Assembly (NCBI RefSeq): GCF_009695765.1
Contig: NZ_VUNI01000003.1
Coordinates: 123,013 to 187,012, forward strand
DNA: 64,000 bases
Origin: Roseburia porci
GTDB lineage: Bacteria > Bacillota > Clostridia > Lachnospirales > Lachnospiraceae
Reading direction: 5' to 3'
This document shows positions 1 through 8,850 of the stretch, piece after piece. The translations under genes and the position numbers were made by a program. Below the pieces are notes generated by a model, which saw nothing but the letters and a program-made list of their open reading frames with translations, was not told the origin of the DNA and did no database searches. Position 1 is the stretch's first letter; each line of letters begins with the position of its first letter.

Positions 1-1290
1 TTCTCTTATAATATGATTTGCTGTAATCGTTATTCTGCGGATCAGAAGATCCGGACTTACGATTTTATCATATAACTGCATGACCTTAGACATAATCTCT
101 TCTGTTGACGAACTGTAATGCTCCAGATTTGTGCTTCCATGTGCATGTTTTGGGATTTTTCTTCCATAACGGTCTGTCACGATTTCGCCCTTATATCTGC
201 CAGCCCGTTTTGAATTTTTCAGATTCTCAATGTCATAGCCAATCGTCAGTACCAGCTGATCTGTCACATAGCGTTTATCGACAAGATCAAGAACCAGAAG
301 TTCCGTCATTTCACGGACAATCAGTTTCCCCTTTTCAAATTCATAAGGACATTGTAACACCTGCCCTGAACAGATACTGTTGTTATCCGGTTTGTATGCT
401 TTAATCTCATCGATTGTGACCGGTTCATATCCCCACGCATGATCAATCAGAAGTTCTGCATTTACACCAAAGGTTTCGTATAATAATTCCTCATTGTGAT
501 AATCGTGTTCTTTTCCAAGTGAGCATCTTGCAATATCTCCCATCGTAAATATTCCAAGCTGTTCCAGCTTTTTCTGATAGCCACTTCCCACGCGCCAGAA
601 ATCTGTTAATGGTCTGTGATTCCATAATTTCTTCCGATATGTGTTTTCATCGAGTTCTGCGATACGTACACCATCCGTATCCGGAGCTACATGCTTTGCT
701 TCGATATCCATTGCAATTTTGCAAAGATACAGATTCGTTCCGATGCCCGCCGTTGCTGTAATCCCTGTTTCTTCCAAAATCTCCTGTATGATCTTTTTCG
801 CCAGCTGTTTTGCCGTCATCTGATAAGTGTTCAGATAGTGCGTCGCGTCGATAAAAACTTCATCAATGGAATACACATGGATATCTTCCGGCGCAATATA
901 TCTGAGATAGATATGATATATTTTTGTACTGTATTTCATGTACAAAGCCATCCTCGGCGGTGCCGCAATATAATCCAGTTTATATTCCGGATGCTTGTCT
1001 AATTCTGTCTCCGAATAAGATGATCCTTCAAATGTCTTCCGCGGCGCCTTCCTTCTCCGCTCGTCATTTACTTCCTTTACCTTTTGAACAACTTCAAACA
1101 GCCGCGCTCTTCCCGGAATTCCGAATTTTTTCAGAGCCGGAGATACCGCAAGACAGATTGTTTTTTCTGTTCTTGATGCATCCGCAACTACCAGGTTGGT
1201 GGTAAGCGGATCAAGCGTACGTTCCCGGCATTCGACCGATGCATAAAAAGACTTTAAATCGATTGCGATATAGATATGTTCCCGGCTCAT
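1..1290 (-). CDS. Y-family DNA polymerase (DinB/UmuC-like), 3' end beyond window
   Basis: The minus-strand frame is open from an ATG at 1290 to the window edge, giving 430 codons without a stop. The start reads MSREHIYIAIDLKSFYASVE, the Y-family palm signature with the metal-binding Asp in IAIDLKSFYASVE. Further on, the segment VYSIDEVFID holds the second catalytic acidic pair (SIDE). The family carries out error-prone translesion synthesis in the cytoplasm. This version resembles the UmuC-like proteins common in Lachnospiraceae rather than short DinB. The C-terminal part lies left of the window. The IS110 element begins only a few tens of bases upstream of the start, so the native promoter may have been displaced. 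Confidence 0.88.
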   Translation of the reverse strand, partial: MSREHIYIAIDLKSFYASVECRERTLDPLTTNLVVADASRTEKTICLAVSPALKKFGIPGRARLFEVVQKVKEVNDERRRKAPRKTFEGSSYSETELDKHPEYKLDYIAAPPRMALYMKYSTKIYHIYLRYIAPEDIHVYSIDEVFIDATHYLNTYQMTAKQLAKKIIQEILEETGITATAGIGTNLYLCKIAMDIEAKHVAPDTDGVRIAELDENTYRKKLWNHRPLTDFWRVGSGYQKKLEQLGIFTMGDIARCSLGKEHDYHNEELLYETFGVNAELLIDHAWGYEPVTIDEIKAYKPDNNSICSGQVLQCPYEFEKGKLIVREMTELLVLDLVDKRYVTDQLVLTIGYDIENLKNSKRAGRYKGEIVTDRYGRKIPKHAHGSTNLEHYSSSTEEIMSKVMQLYDKIVSPDLLIRRITITANHIIRE

Positions 1291-1310
1291 ATTCTTCCCT
1301 TCCTATTCTG

Positions 1311-1838
1311 TCAAGCCTAAATCTATTGATTTTACTGGCTTTGACGATATTTATTTACCTCAAAACAAGAGCCGAAAGTGATGGATATCGTAGTATCTTG
1401 TACCGAATAGCTGATTAATGGGTACACTTCTTAAAGCATCCCTGTTGTTTGCTTTATAAAGGCTGTTTTCCCTCTGATCAACTATGATGATGAACATTCC
1501 GTGTCTAAGGGGATCGTATCCCAACTTCCTTCGTCCCACCTACCATACACTGAGTGCCAGCCAAGCTCCTAGACGGGGTCATGCCCCACGGTAAAAACCG
1601 ATGCCGGCTACAGCTCTTGTTTTTGTGTTTGATTTGTTACTGACCTACATTCACCTGTCGTGGTACTGATTTACTCAGTGGACGCTATACCTCTACAGCT
1701 TACTGTTGGTCTTTTGCAGATGCAGTCCGTTCCGGACTCCATCGTTTACGGGTTTCTGTTCCAGAACCCTGTCCAGTCTCCGATGCCTTCCATCAGCCAC
1801 TCGACAGAGTTCTGGAGTTACTTCTTTTATTTTATTTG
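1311..1838 (-). ncRNA. IS110 3' non-coding flank, candidate bridge RNA region
   Basis: These 528 bases carry no convincing gene. The plus-strand frame at 1660-1908 runs into the transposase and has no recognisable product. The stretch contains GC-rich potential hairpins, for example GGGGTCATGCCCC near 1575-1590, in otherwise mixed sequence. Known IS110/IS1111 elements transcribe a bridge RNA from their non-coding flank that pairs with donor and target DNA. Position and length fit, but no RNA boundaries or loops can be assigned by eye. Confidence 0.35.
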
Positions 1839-3281
1839 CTATGCTGCCATTGATGCCTGTGAAGCTGCCGGATGTTTGATGTCTTTCAACAGTTTCTGCG
1901 GATCATAAGTTGTCCCTGTCTTCAGGATTGTGTAAATCACCCTCAGTATCTTGCAGGCTATCACAACCAGTGACTGCATCTTTTTCAGCGGATTGTTGGT
2001 TCGCGTTGTATAGTACTCATGTAGCTGCTTAAATTCATCTGCATGCGACACCGCTGACTTTGCCGCTTGGAACAGCCAATACCGAAGTCTCTTGCGTCCT
2101 CTGTGGCTGATTTTTGTCTGTCCTTTATGCTTGCCTGAACTGCATGCCACCAGCCCCATACCGCTTAGCTTCTGGATTTCCTTCACATCATCAAATCTGC
2201 TGATATCTCCCATTTCTGCCAGTATTCCAGCCAGTATGTTTTCACCTACACCTTTGATTTCAAGTATTTTTTCTGCGTAAGGTATTTCCATGCATTTTTC
2301 ATGTAAAGTACTTTCAATCACAGCAAGCTGCTCATCCAGCTTCAGTATCTGTTCCGCATACCATTTCACTGCTTCACGCCCTGCATCCGTTCCATCCGTT
2401 AATCCAACACTTTTCTCTGCATAGCTCACGATTTCATTGGCTCTGCTGTAACCGCGTCCTCTTAATTTTGCATTATGCCAGATATTTTTCATGCCTTCTA
2501 CTCCCAGTGCTGTAATATCCGCTGGGATAGCTGATACTTTCAGTACTTCCAGAGTAAATGCTCCGTCTATTTTTCCAAATGCGTCCATGTATTCTGGAAA
2601 ATAGATTTTCAATTCCCGGTGAAGACGATTGATATTTCTTATCCTGTCTTCGGTAAGCTGATCCCTGAACATTGAGAGTCTTCTCATGTCTGCGTAAACT
2701 TTTTCTGGAAGATAAGGCATTCCGTAGTTTCCATCTTTCACAAGATTTGCGATCAGTTTCGGATCTTTTCTGTCGTCCTTGAGCTGGCTGTTATCTTCGA
2801 TTTCTTTGCTCTGCTTTACGGCATATGGATTTACCTGGACAACGCTGATTCCGTTTGAAATCATCCATGCAGCCAACGCAAACCAGTAGTGACCTGTCGG
2901 TTCAAGACCCAGTACTATCTGTTTCTTATCGTGTTTTGCCGCAAGTGCCAGCACCCATGCCTTGGCATTTTCAAAGCCTTCTGAAGTATTGCTGAATTCA
3001 AATGCTCCACGGCTTAACTCCCTTCCCCTGACATCGATTGCCCTGATATAATGATTCTCACTGCCTATATCGCATCCTACTATAAGCATGTCATCCGTAA
3101 TGAAGGAGAGTTTATCGTTCTTGGCAAACTTACCGTTTGTTTCCAAGTCTCGCCATGTATAGGATCTCAGTTCTTTTTTAATCACCTTTATTTTCCTGCC
3201 CAATTCTTCTTTTGACAGAAGCTTTATTGCCTGATTTTCTACATTTACTTGCTTTTTTGTTCTTCTTGCTTTAACATTCAT
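1839..3281 (-). CDS. IS110-family DEDD transposase
   Basis: This 480-residue protein is slightly long for the family. The N-terminal RuvC-like DEDD domain shows GCDIGSENH (D71), LGLEPTGHYW (E127) and QLKDDRKDPK (D169/D170/D173). The C-terminal Tnp_20 domain has the helix-hairpin-helix-like IKGVGENILAGILAE, the LSGMGLVACSSGKHKGQ stretch holding the expected catalytic serine (S381 or S382), and SHRGRKRLRYWLF. The protein is predicted to catalyse RNA-guided recombination with its bridge RNA. The reading frame is intact, so the copy may be active. The ribosome binding site lies inside a 5' leader hairpin (3285-3355). Confidence 0.93.
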   Translation of the reverse strand: MNVKARRTKKQVNVENQAIKLLSKEELGRKIKVIKKELRSYTWRDLETNGKFAKNDKLSFITDDMLIVGCDIGSENHYIRAIDVRGRELSRGAFEFSNTSEGFENAKAWVLALAAKHDKKQIVLGLEPTGHYWFALAAWMISNGISVVQVNPYAVKQSKEIEDNSQLKDDRKDPKLIANLVKDGNYGMPYLPEKVYADMRRLSMFRDQLTEDRIRNINRLHRELKIYFPEYMDAFGKIDGAFTLEVLKVSAIPADITALGVEGMKNIWHNAKLRGRGYSRANEIVSYAEKSVGLTDGTDAGREAVKWYAEQILKLDEQLAVIESTLHEKCMEIPYAEKILEIKGVGENILAGILAEMGDISRFDDVKEIQKLSGMGLVACSSGKHKGQTKISHRGRKRLRYWLFQAAKSAVSHADEFKQLHEYYTTRTNNPLKKMQSLVVIACKILRVIYTILKTGTTYDPQKLLKDIKHPAASQASMAA

Positions 3282-3284
3282 CTT

Positions 3285-3355
3285 GAATACCTCTTGTGTT
3301 TTTAGATTTTACCAACTGGCAGGTCAGTAATAATCTAAATTTACTTGAGGTATTC
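3285..3355 (-). promoter_or_regulatory. Leader hairpin burying the transposase ribosome binding site
   Basis: GAATACCTC at 3285-3293 pairs with GAGGTATTC at 3347-3355, and TTTAGATT at 3301-3308 pairs with AATCTAAA at 3332-3339. The two helices are separated by symmetric 7-nt internal loops. On the minus strand the AGAGG ribosome binding site lies in the arm next to the ATG at 3281, so the folded RNA should hide it. This is a known way for insertion sequences to block translation from read-through transcripts. Confidence 0.6.
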
Positions 3356-3479
3356 TTTTTGGTCAATTCCTTTTGCTCTTTAAAGTATACAGGAAGCTCC
3401 TGTTTTTATTTTCAAAGCATTGTACGTGTCGTAAAACTGTGCTATTGTATTCTAAATATAATACAAAAGGAGCACTTTT

Positions 3480-4529
3480 ATGAAACGCAAACTTTCTATT
3501 CTGATCTGCTGTATGATGCTTTTTACTGCTATTTGTGGTGGTTGCAGCAATCCAAATGCCTCCGTCAGCAAATCCGGATTTTATTTTGATACGATTATAA
3601 AAATAACCCTATACGGTACAAATTCCGAACAGTATATTGATGACTGTTTTGAACTTGCTCACAAATATGAAAATCTTTTTTCCAATACCATTGATTCCAG
3701 CGAAGTTTCCCAGATTAATTCCAATGCCGGTTCCGGTTCTTATGTTACGGTAAGTGATGAAACCCTCGAACTGATCAAAGAAGGCATTCTTTACGGAGAT
3801 GTCAGCAATGGGGCGTTTGATATTACAATCGGAAAATTAAGTGATCTCTGGGATTTCAGTGATATTGCCGAAAATCTCACTTCCGAGGATAACGAGACGG
3901 ATGCCTCGGTGCTTCCATCCGATGCGGATATCCAGTCAGATCTCGCACATGTGAATTATAAAAATATCGTCATTGACGGCAATCAGGTTATGCTGACGGA
4001 CCCGGATTCCGAACTTGACCTTGGCGGAATTGCAAAAGGTTATATTGCTGACCGCATGAAAGAATATCTCAATTCAAAAGGGATCACCTCCGGCATCATC
4101 AACCTTGGAGGTAATGTACTTACGATCGGTGAAAAATCCACGGGAGCTGCATATAAGGTCGGCATTCAAAAACCATTTGCAAAAGACGGCACATCCATTG
4201 CAACAGTCGATGTAAAAGACAAATCCGTCGTTTCATCCGGTGTATATGAACGCTACTATAAAATTGACGGTAAATTATATCATCATATCCTCGATCCTAA
4301 AACCGGATATCCATGTGACAATAATCTTTATGAAGTAACGATCATCAGCGATCGTTCCGTTGACGGTGACGGATTAAGCACAACCTGCTTTGCTCTTGGA
4401 CTCGATGCCGGAATGCAGCTGATCGAATCCATGCCGGATACCGAAGCCATCTTTATCACAGATGACTACCAGATCCACACCTCATCCGGAATCGGAAAAG
4501 ATATTCCTTTCACAGAACTTTCAGAGTAA
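3480..4529 (+). CDS. apbE: FAD:protein FMN transferase (ApbE family lipoprotein)
   Basis: ApbE attaches FMN from FAD to a threonine of target proteins through a phosphoester bond, outside the cytoplasmic membrane. The 349-residue product begins with a lipoprotein signal ending in ICGGC (lipidated Cys22). Family motifs follow: GAFDITIGKLSDLW, LDLGGIAKGYIADRM, the glycine-rich IINLGGNVLTIG, HHILDPKTGYP, and GDGLSTTCFALG with metal-binding acidic residues. An AAAAGGAGC ribosome binding site precedes the ATG. RnfD and RnfG, the expected substrates, are encoded about 4 kb away in the rnf operon. Confidence 0.95.
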   Translation: MKRKLSILICCMMLFTAICGGCSNPNASVSKSGFYFDTIIKITLYGTNSEQYIDDCFELAHKYENLFSNTIDSSEVSQINSNAGSGSYVTVSDETLELIKEGILYGDVSNGAFDITIGKLSDLWDFSDIAENLTSEDNETDASVLPSDADIQSDLAHVNYKNIVIDGNQVMLTDPDSELDLGGIAKGYIADRMKEYLNSKGITSGIINLGGNVLTIGEKSTGAAYKVGIQKPFAKDGTSIATVDVKDKSVVSSGVYERYYKIDGKLYHHILDPKTGYPCDNNLYEVTIISDRSVDGDGLSTTCFALGLDAGMQLIESMPDTEAIFITDDYQIHTSSGIGKDIPFTELSE

Positions 4530-4537
4530 GAGCCTCT

Positions 4538-5986
4538 TTATTCTGCAGGTGATACCACACCTGCAGAATCTATCCCTGCATTTGGCGAAAGTTCCCTCAT
4601 ATAATCATAAAATTGTGAGGCTTCTTCACCGTAAAGCATATGCGTCGTATAATTTTCCTGTCTGCATGGAAGAAGTGACATTTCTTTTAATCCTTCCATA
4701 TCCACTTTCAGGTTCAGCACAGTTGTATACTTTGTCTCTGAATTGAACCAGAAATCTCCAAGACTGTATACCACGGGTTTTCCTTCTATATATTCTACCC
4801 CTTGCAGCACATGAGGATGCCCGCCAATGATTGCATCTGCTCCCTGACCGATAAATTCTTTTGCAATATTTCTCTGATATTCCTCATAATAAGGAGAATC
4901 TTCAGTTCCCCAATGCAGATATGCAATCAGATAATCACATTCTTTGGATGCTTCTGAAATAATCTCATCCATCATCGCAGTGTCATACATGCGTACTACT
5001 CCTGGCGTATTTTCTCCTGCTTCCGGAGTATAAATAATTTTCTCAGAGCGGTTTGCTGCCACAAAGCCAATCTTCATCCCGTATATAATAAAATATACCG
5101 GCTTTTTTGCCTCTTCCATATCGGCTCCTGCGCCAACATATGGAATATTTTCATCTCTCAGGCATTGAAAAGTATCCATAAGTGCGTCTGCTCCATAATC
5201 ATAAATATGATTATTTGCAAGACTTACAATATCAGTTCCAAGTTCCTTCAAAATTTCTTCCCGTTGCGGCTCTGCCCGGAATGTATAATATTTTCCTGCC
5301 AAAGCAGTCCCTCTCTCACTTGCCGGATATTCATGGTTTAACATAAAAATATCTGCATTTTTTGTAACATTCTCAATATCATCCGAAATGCACTGGGAAA
5401 GATCTCCGTTTACCTCATCATAATGATCGATCACAAAGCCATCTTCGGTAAGACAGATATCGCCGGCAAAAGAAATCTGTATTTCCGATTCTTCTGCTTC
5501 TTTAAAATAAATATTATGCGCATTTGCCACTGTTTCATCCTCTAAAATGCCCTGAAATTCATTCCACAATACATAAAGTGATTTACCGGTTTCTTTATAT
5601 AAATTCTGACTTAACTCATGATAAGCATTCTCATCCGCTGAATCCTCTGTACCATTATTAATTAACTGCGTATGCCATTCATCTGCAACTTGGGCAATCC
5701 TGGCCGGATCATAATTTTCTATCAGATATTCTGAAAAATTCTGAATCTGTTCTTCATCTCCAAATTCATCTTTTAAACTCTGAAATGCCTGTATTACATC
5801 GGATTGCATCTGTGCGATTTCTTCGTCTGTGTATTCCGATGTTGCAGATGCCTCTGTTACACTCTCCGTAGTTTTACATTGCAACTCTTCTGTAGAAACA
5901 GTTTTGTGTGTATCGGAACATCCGCACAAAGCCGTAAATCCAATAGCAAAAATGGCTAACATCGTTTTTTCTTTTGTTTTTTTCAT
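4538..5986 (-). CDS. CapA-family lipoprotein (PGA_cap metallophosphatase-like)
   Basis: The product has a lipoprotein signal with lipobox LCGC (Cys23). A roughly 150-residue, mostly helical N-terminal region follows. The second half is the CapA/PGA_cap domain, a calcineurin-like fold: SFAGDICLTEDG, MLNHEYPAS, VSLANNHIYDYG, AYLHWGTE, and IIGGHPHVLQGVE followed by VYSLGDFWFN. The family is named for poly-gamma-glutamate capsule synthesis, but most clostridial members are of unknown role, and no other capsule genes are nearby. I chose the ATG at 5986 because GGAG lies at the right distance. A longer start at 5998 would place its own ATG within that site. Confidence 0.85.
   Translation of the reverse strand: MKKTKEKTMLAIFAIGFTALCGCSDTHKTVSTEELQCKTTESVTEASATSEYTDEEIAQMQSDVIQAFQSLKDEFGDEEQIQNFSEYLIENYDPARIAQVADEWHTQLINNGTEDSADENAYHELSQNLYKETGKSLYVLWNEFQGILEDETVANAHNIYFKEAEESEIQISFAGDICLTEDGFVIDHYDEVNGDLSQCISDDIENVTKNADIFMLNHEYPASERGTALAGKYYTFRAEPQREEILKELGTDIVSLANNHIYDYGADALMDTFQCLRDENIPYVGAGADMEEAKKPVYFIIYGMKIGFVAANRSEKIIYTPEAGENTPGVVRMYDTAMMDEIISEASKECDYLIAYLHWGTEDSPYYEEYQRNIAKEFIGQGADAIIGGHPHVLQGVEYIEGKPVVYSLGDFWFNSETKYTTVLNLKVDMEGLKEMSLLPCRQENYTTHMLYGEEASQFYDYMRELSPNAGIDSAGVVSPAE
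4540..4569. terminator. Hairpin between apbE and the capA-like gene
   Basis: A perfect 12-bp stem, ATTCTGCAGGTG with CACCTGCAGAAT, has a 6-nt loop. It follows apbE and overlaps the last codons of the convergent capA-like gene. There is no clear U-run on either side, so it is at best a shared, imperfect terminator. Confidence 0.5.
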
Positions 5987-6059
5987 AACCAGCTCCATTT
6001 ATTCATCTCAATACAAATTTGCTTTATCGAAAGTTATATGGCAATTTTTCTATAAAGCA

Positions 6060-6098
6060 AAAGAGACAGGTGAATTATATCACACTGTCTCTCTTTTT
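6060..6098. terminator. Terminator of the rnf operon / capA intergenic region
   Basis: AGAGACAG (6062-6069) pairs with CTGTCTCT (6085-6092), with T-rich tracts on both sides. It lies just beyond the rnfB stop, so it probably ends the minus-strand rnf transcript. Confidence 0.7.
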
Positions 6099-6118
6099 AC
6101 TATTTCATTGATTATAAA

Positions 6119-6910
6119 TTACAGAATAATCTTCTTTGGACATTTCTCTGCACAAATGCCACATCCTGTACATTTCTCCTGATCAATGTATGCAATGTTA
6201 TCAACAACATGAACTGCATCTGACGGACAGTTCTTCTCGCACAAATGACATCCGATACATCCAACGGAGCAGGCTTTCATAACATCTTTACCTTTATCCT
6301 TGGAACTGCACTGTACTGCATGTTTGAAATCATACGGGATGAGTTCAATCAGATGTTTCGGGCATGCAGCAACACATTTACCACAAGCTTTACACTGTTC
6401 TTTATCGACAAGTGCAATACCGTCTACAATGTGAATTGCATCAAACGGGCAGGCTTTCACACAGTTACCAAAACCAAGACATCCATAATTGCAGGATTTT
6501 GGTCCACCATTTGGAACAAATGCCATAGCAGCACAATCTTCCACACCTGTATATTCATAATCTTTGTTTGCTTTTTCACAGGTTCCTGCACATTTTACAA
6601 AAGCAGCTTTTCTTACGCCCTCTTCTGCAGCAACACCCATGATCTCGCCGACCTTGGCAGCTACCGGTGCACCACCAACAGGACACTGGTTTACCGGTGC
6701 TTCACCTTTTACGATTGCAGCGGCAAGACCGGAACATCCGGCATAACCACAACCACCACAGTTATTACCAGGGAGAACGCCAATAATCGCTTCTTCACGT
6801 TCATCCACTTCTACTTTGAATTTTTCGCCAGAGATTCCGAGGAAAAATCCAATGATAGCACCTACGCAGCCAACGATAAGAGCTGCAACAATAATTGCTG
6901 TAATATTCAT
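6119..6910 (-). CDS. rnfB: Rnf complex iron-sulfur subunit RnfB
   Basis: RnfB is the ferredoxin-like electron entry subunit of the membrane complex that couples reduced ferredoxin oxidation by NAD+ to ion export. The 263-residue protein starts with one membrane helix (about residues 5-25). The Fe-S domain GNNCGGCGYAGCSG with a downstream Cys comes next, then several 4Fe-4S motifs: CLGFGNCVKACPF, CKACGKCVAACPK, CIGCHLCEKNCPS and CTGCGICAEKCPK. The number of clusters fits clostridial RnfB, which is longer than the proteobacterial form. It is the last gene of the operon, 14 nt after rnfA, and is followed by a hairpin terminator. Confidence 0.96.
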   Translation of the reverse strand: MNITAIIVAALIVGCVGAIIGFFLGISGEKFKVEVDEREEAIIGVLPGNNCGGCGYAGCSGLAAAIVKGEAPVNQCPVGGAPVAAKVGEIMGVAAEEGVRKAAFVKCAGTCEKANKDYEYTGVEDCAAMAFVPNGGPKSCNYGCLGFGNCVKACPFDAIHIVDGIALVDKEQCKACGKCVAACPKHLIELIPYDFKHAVQCSSKDKGKDVMKACSVGCIGCHLCEKNCPSDAVHVVDNIAYIDQEKCTGCGICAEKCPKKIIL

Positions 6911-6923
6911 TTATTCATTCCTC

Positions 6924-7520
6924 CTAAATCATACCTGAGAATCCCATGAAGGCGATAGACATCAGACATGCAGTGATCAGTACGATCGCTGTACCCTGGA
7001 AAGTCTTTGGAATATCATTATATTCAATTTTTTCACGGATACCAGCCATTAGTACAATTGAAATAAAGAATCCAACTGCGGTTGCAAATCCATATACTAC
7101 ACCTTCAAGTATTGTGTACTCATATGTAACACAGTTCAGTGCAACACCAAGTACAGCACAGTTTGTTGTGATCAGTGGTAAATATACACCCAGCGATTTA
7201 TAAAGTGCCGGCATAGATTTCTTTAAGAACATTTCAACAAACTGAACAAGAGCTGCGATAACTAAAATAAATACGATCGTCTTTAAATAAGTCAGGTCAA
7301 TTCCCTTACTGATCAAAAAAGAATTAGCAAGGATAAATTTGTAAATCAGACCGGTAATAAATGAAGAAATTGTAATAACAAAGATTACAGCTCCACCCAT
7401 ACCAGCTGCTGTATTCACTTTCTTAGATACACCAAGGAAAGGACAGATACCAAGGAACTGACTTAATACAACGTTATTAACAATTGCAGATCCAACTGCG
7501 ATAAGTAATAATTCTTTCAC
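6924..7520 (-). CDS. rnfA: Rnf complex membrane subunit RnfA
   Basis: This 198-residue hydrophobic protein has about six membrane helices. The N-terminus matches the RnfA/NqrE family: NNVVLSQFLGICPFLGVSKK contains the conserved half-channel cysteine in GICPFLG. A second conserved segment, TTNCAVLGVALNCV, carries the paired cysteine. In this family the two cysteines hold an Fe-S cluster with the homologous RnfE. It sits between rnfE and rnfB with short spacers. Confidence 0.96.
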   Translation of the reverse strand: MKELLLIAVGSAIVNNVVLSQFLGICPFLGVSKKVNTAAGMGGAVIFVITISSFITGLIYKFILANSFLISKGIDLTYLKTIVFILVIAALVQFVEMFLKKSMPALYKSLGVYLPLITTNCAVLGVALNCVTYEYTILEGVVYGFATAVGFFISIVLMAGIREKIEYNDIPKTFQGTAIVLITACLMSIAFMGFSGMI

Positions 7521-7534
7521 TGTAATGTCCCTCC

Positions 7535-8242
7535 TTAATCATTCTTCTCTTCAGACTTACCTGTACATGTTGCAGACTGTCCACAATGTGCACAATCACC
7601 GGTAAGACATCCAGAAGGTTTTGCAAGTGGTTTTCCTTTTGCATCCATTTTCTTACGGATGATATTCATTCCGGCTACGAGGAATGAAAGTACAAGGAAT
7701 GCTCCAGGTGCCATAATAAAGATTGTAATCGGTGTAAATCCAGGGATTGCAGAAAGAACCGGTTTGTTGAATAAAGTTCCTGCTCCAAGGAATTCACGGA
7801 TCAGACCGATACTTGTAAGTCCTACAGTGAAACCAAGTCCCATTCCAAGTCCGTCAAAGATTGAAGGAACAACCGGATTCTTAGAAGCATAGCTTTCTGC
7901 ACGTCCAAGAATGATACAGTTTACAACGATCAGAGGAATATAAACACCCAGCGCTGACGATAAAACCGGGATATAAGCCTGCAGTAAAAACTGTACAATT
8001 GTTACAAGTGACGCAACAATTACAATGTATGCCGGCATACGCACACCGTTTGGAATCACCTTACGGAATGCTGAAATCAGCAGGTTTGAGAAAATAAGTA
8101 CAACAGTTGTGGAAAGTCCCATTCCAAGTCCATTGATCGCACCAGATGTAACGGCAAGTGTAGGACACATACCAAGCATCAGTACAAATGTAGGATTTTC
8201 CTTGATAATACCATTATATAAACGTTCTACATTCTTATTCAT
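7535..8242 (-). CDS. rnfE: Rnf complex membrane subunit RnfE
   Basis: This 235-residue integral membrane protein is homologous to RnfA/NqrD. It shows MLGMCPTLAVTSGAINGLGMG and VNCIILGRAESYASKN, which provide the conserved cysteines. The C-terminus beyond the last helix is unusual: a soluble tail of about 30 residues with four cysteines (CLTGDCAHCGQSATC). This tail looks like a small metal site and is absent from classical proteobacterial RnfE. The stop codon region overlaps nothing, while the start abuts the rnfG stop at 8242. Confidence 0.95.
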   Translation of the reverse strand: MNKNVERLYNGIIKENPTFVLMLGMCPTLAVTSGAINGLGMGLSTTVVLIFSNLLISAFRKVIPNGVRMPAYIVIVASLVTIVQFLLQAYIPVLSSALGVYIPLIVVNCIILGRAESYASKNPVVPSIFDGLGMGLGFTVGLTSIGLIREFLGAGTLFNKPVLSAIPGFTPITIFIMAPGAFLVLSFLVAGMNIIRKKMDAKGKPLAKPSGCLTGDCAHCGQSATCTGKSEEKND

Positions 8243-8850
8243 TATTCAGCACCTCCCTTAAGCTCGTTCTGGAAGTATAAGATTGCTGCATTACAACCGT
8301 TTGCCATGGCTTTGGATGTAATGGTAGAACCTGTGATTGCTTCAATTTCATCATCGGATGACGGAGTCTGTTTTACAACTGTGAAAGAAGAAACATTTTT
8401 ACCTTCAAACTGGCTGTAAAAATCCTCCTCTTCTGCTTTCATACCAAGACCTGGTGTCTCGGAAATGTCTGTAATGGAATATCCGTTTACTGTTCCATCA
8501 TTCTGGATTCCAACAGAAAATGTAATGCTTCCCTGGCTTCCATCCTTAGCTGTTACTGTAATAACATATCCAAGTGTTTCGCCGTTTGCATCAAGTGCAC
8601 TTTCCACATCATCGATCGTATCATTGTATCCAGCTTCTGATACCATGCTGTTTGCAGCATCCTCATCGTATTCCTGTGTTTCAAAAGAAGCCGCGTCATC
8701 AAATACAGCCTTGTATGCTTCCTGTTTTGCTTCAAGATTTGCTGCATCAATCGGAGCCTTTGTAATACCATATACAACTGCAAGGATCAGTCCAAGAACT
8801 AAAGTAAAAGCTGTTAAGATCAAAGCGTCATGTACAATTTTTTTATTCAT
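8242..8850 (-). CDS. rnfG: Rnf complex FMN-carrying subunit RnfG
   Basis: RnfG is anchored by one N-terminal helix (about residues 9-30) and faces the outside. The FMN-binding domain contains GYVITVTAKDGSQGSITFSV and ISETPGLGMKAEEEDF. The flavinylation motif EAITGSTITSKAM follows, whose threonine is expected to carry covalent FMN attached by ApbE. The 202-residue length is normal. The gene overlaps rnfD by 8 nt and abuts rnfE, so translation is probably coupled. Confidence 0.95.
   Translation of the reverse strand: MNKKIVHDALILTAFTLVLGLILAVVYGITKAPIDAANLEAKQEAYKAVFDDAASFETQEYDEDAANSMVSEAGYNDTIDDVESALDANGETLGYVITVTAKDGSQGSITFSVGIQNDGTVNGYSITDISETPGLGMKAEEEDFYSQFEGKNVSSFTVVKQTPSSDDEIEAITGSTITSKAMANGCNAAILYFQNELKGGAE

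Larger units (their letters stand above)
1311..3370 (-). mobile_element. IS110-family insertion sequence, ends approximate
   Basis: The element is defined by a DEDD transposase gene (1839-3281) plus a long non-coding flank on its 3' side (about 1311-1838) and a short structured 5' flank (3282-3370). IS110-family elements have no long terminal inverted repeats and make no target duplication, so the exact ends cannot be read from one copy. The outer limits given are the edges of the neighbouring gene regions. A long 3' flank rather than 5' flank is the arrangement known for the IS1111 subgroup. Confidence 0.6.

Noticed and set aside
641..1205. Plus-strand ORFs opposite the Y-family polymerase
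   Set aside because: They are antisense shadows; the minus strand is open for 430 codons with clear polymerase motifs.
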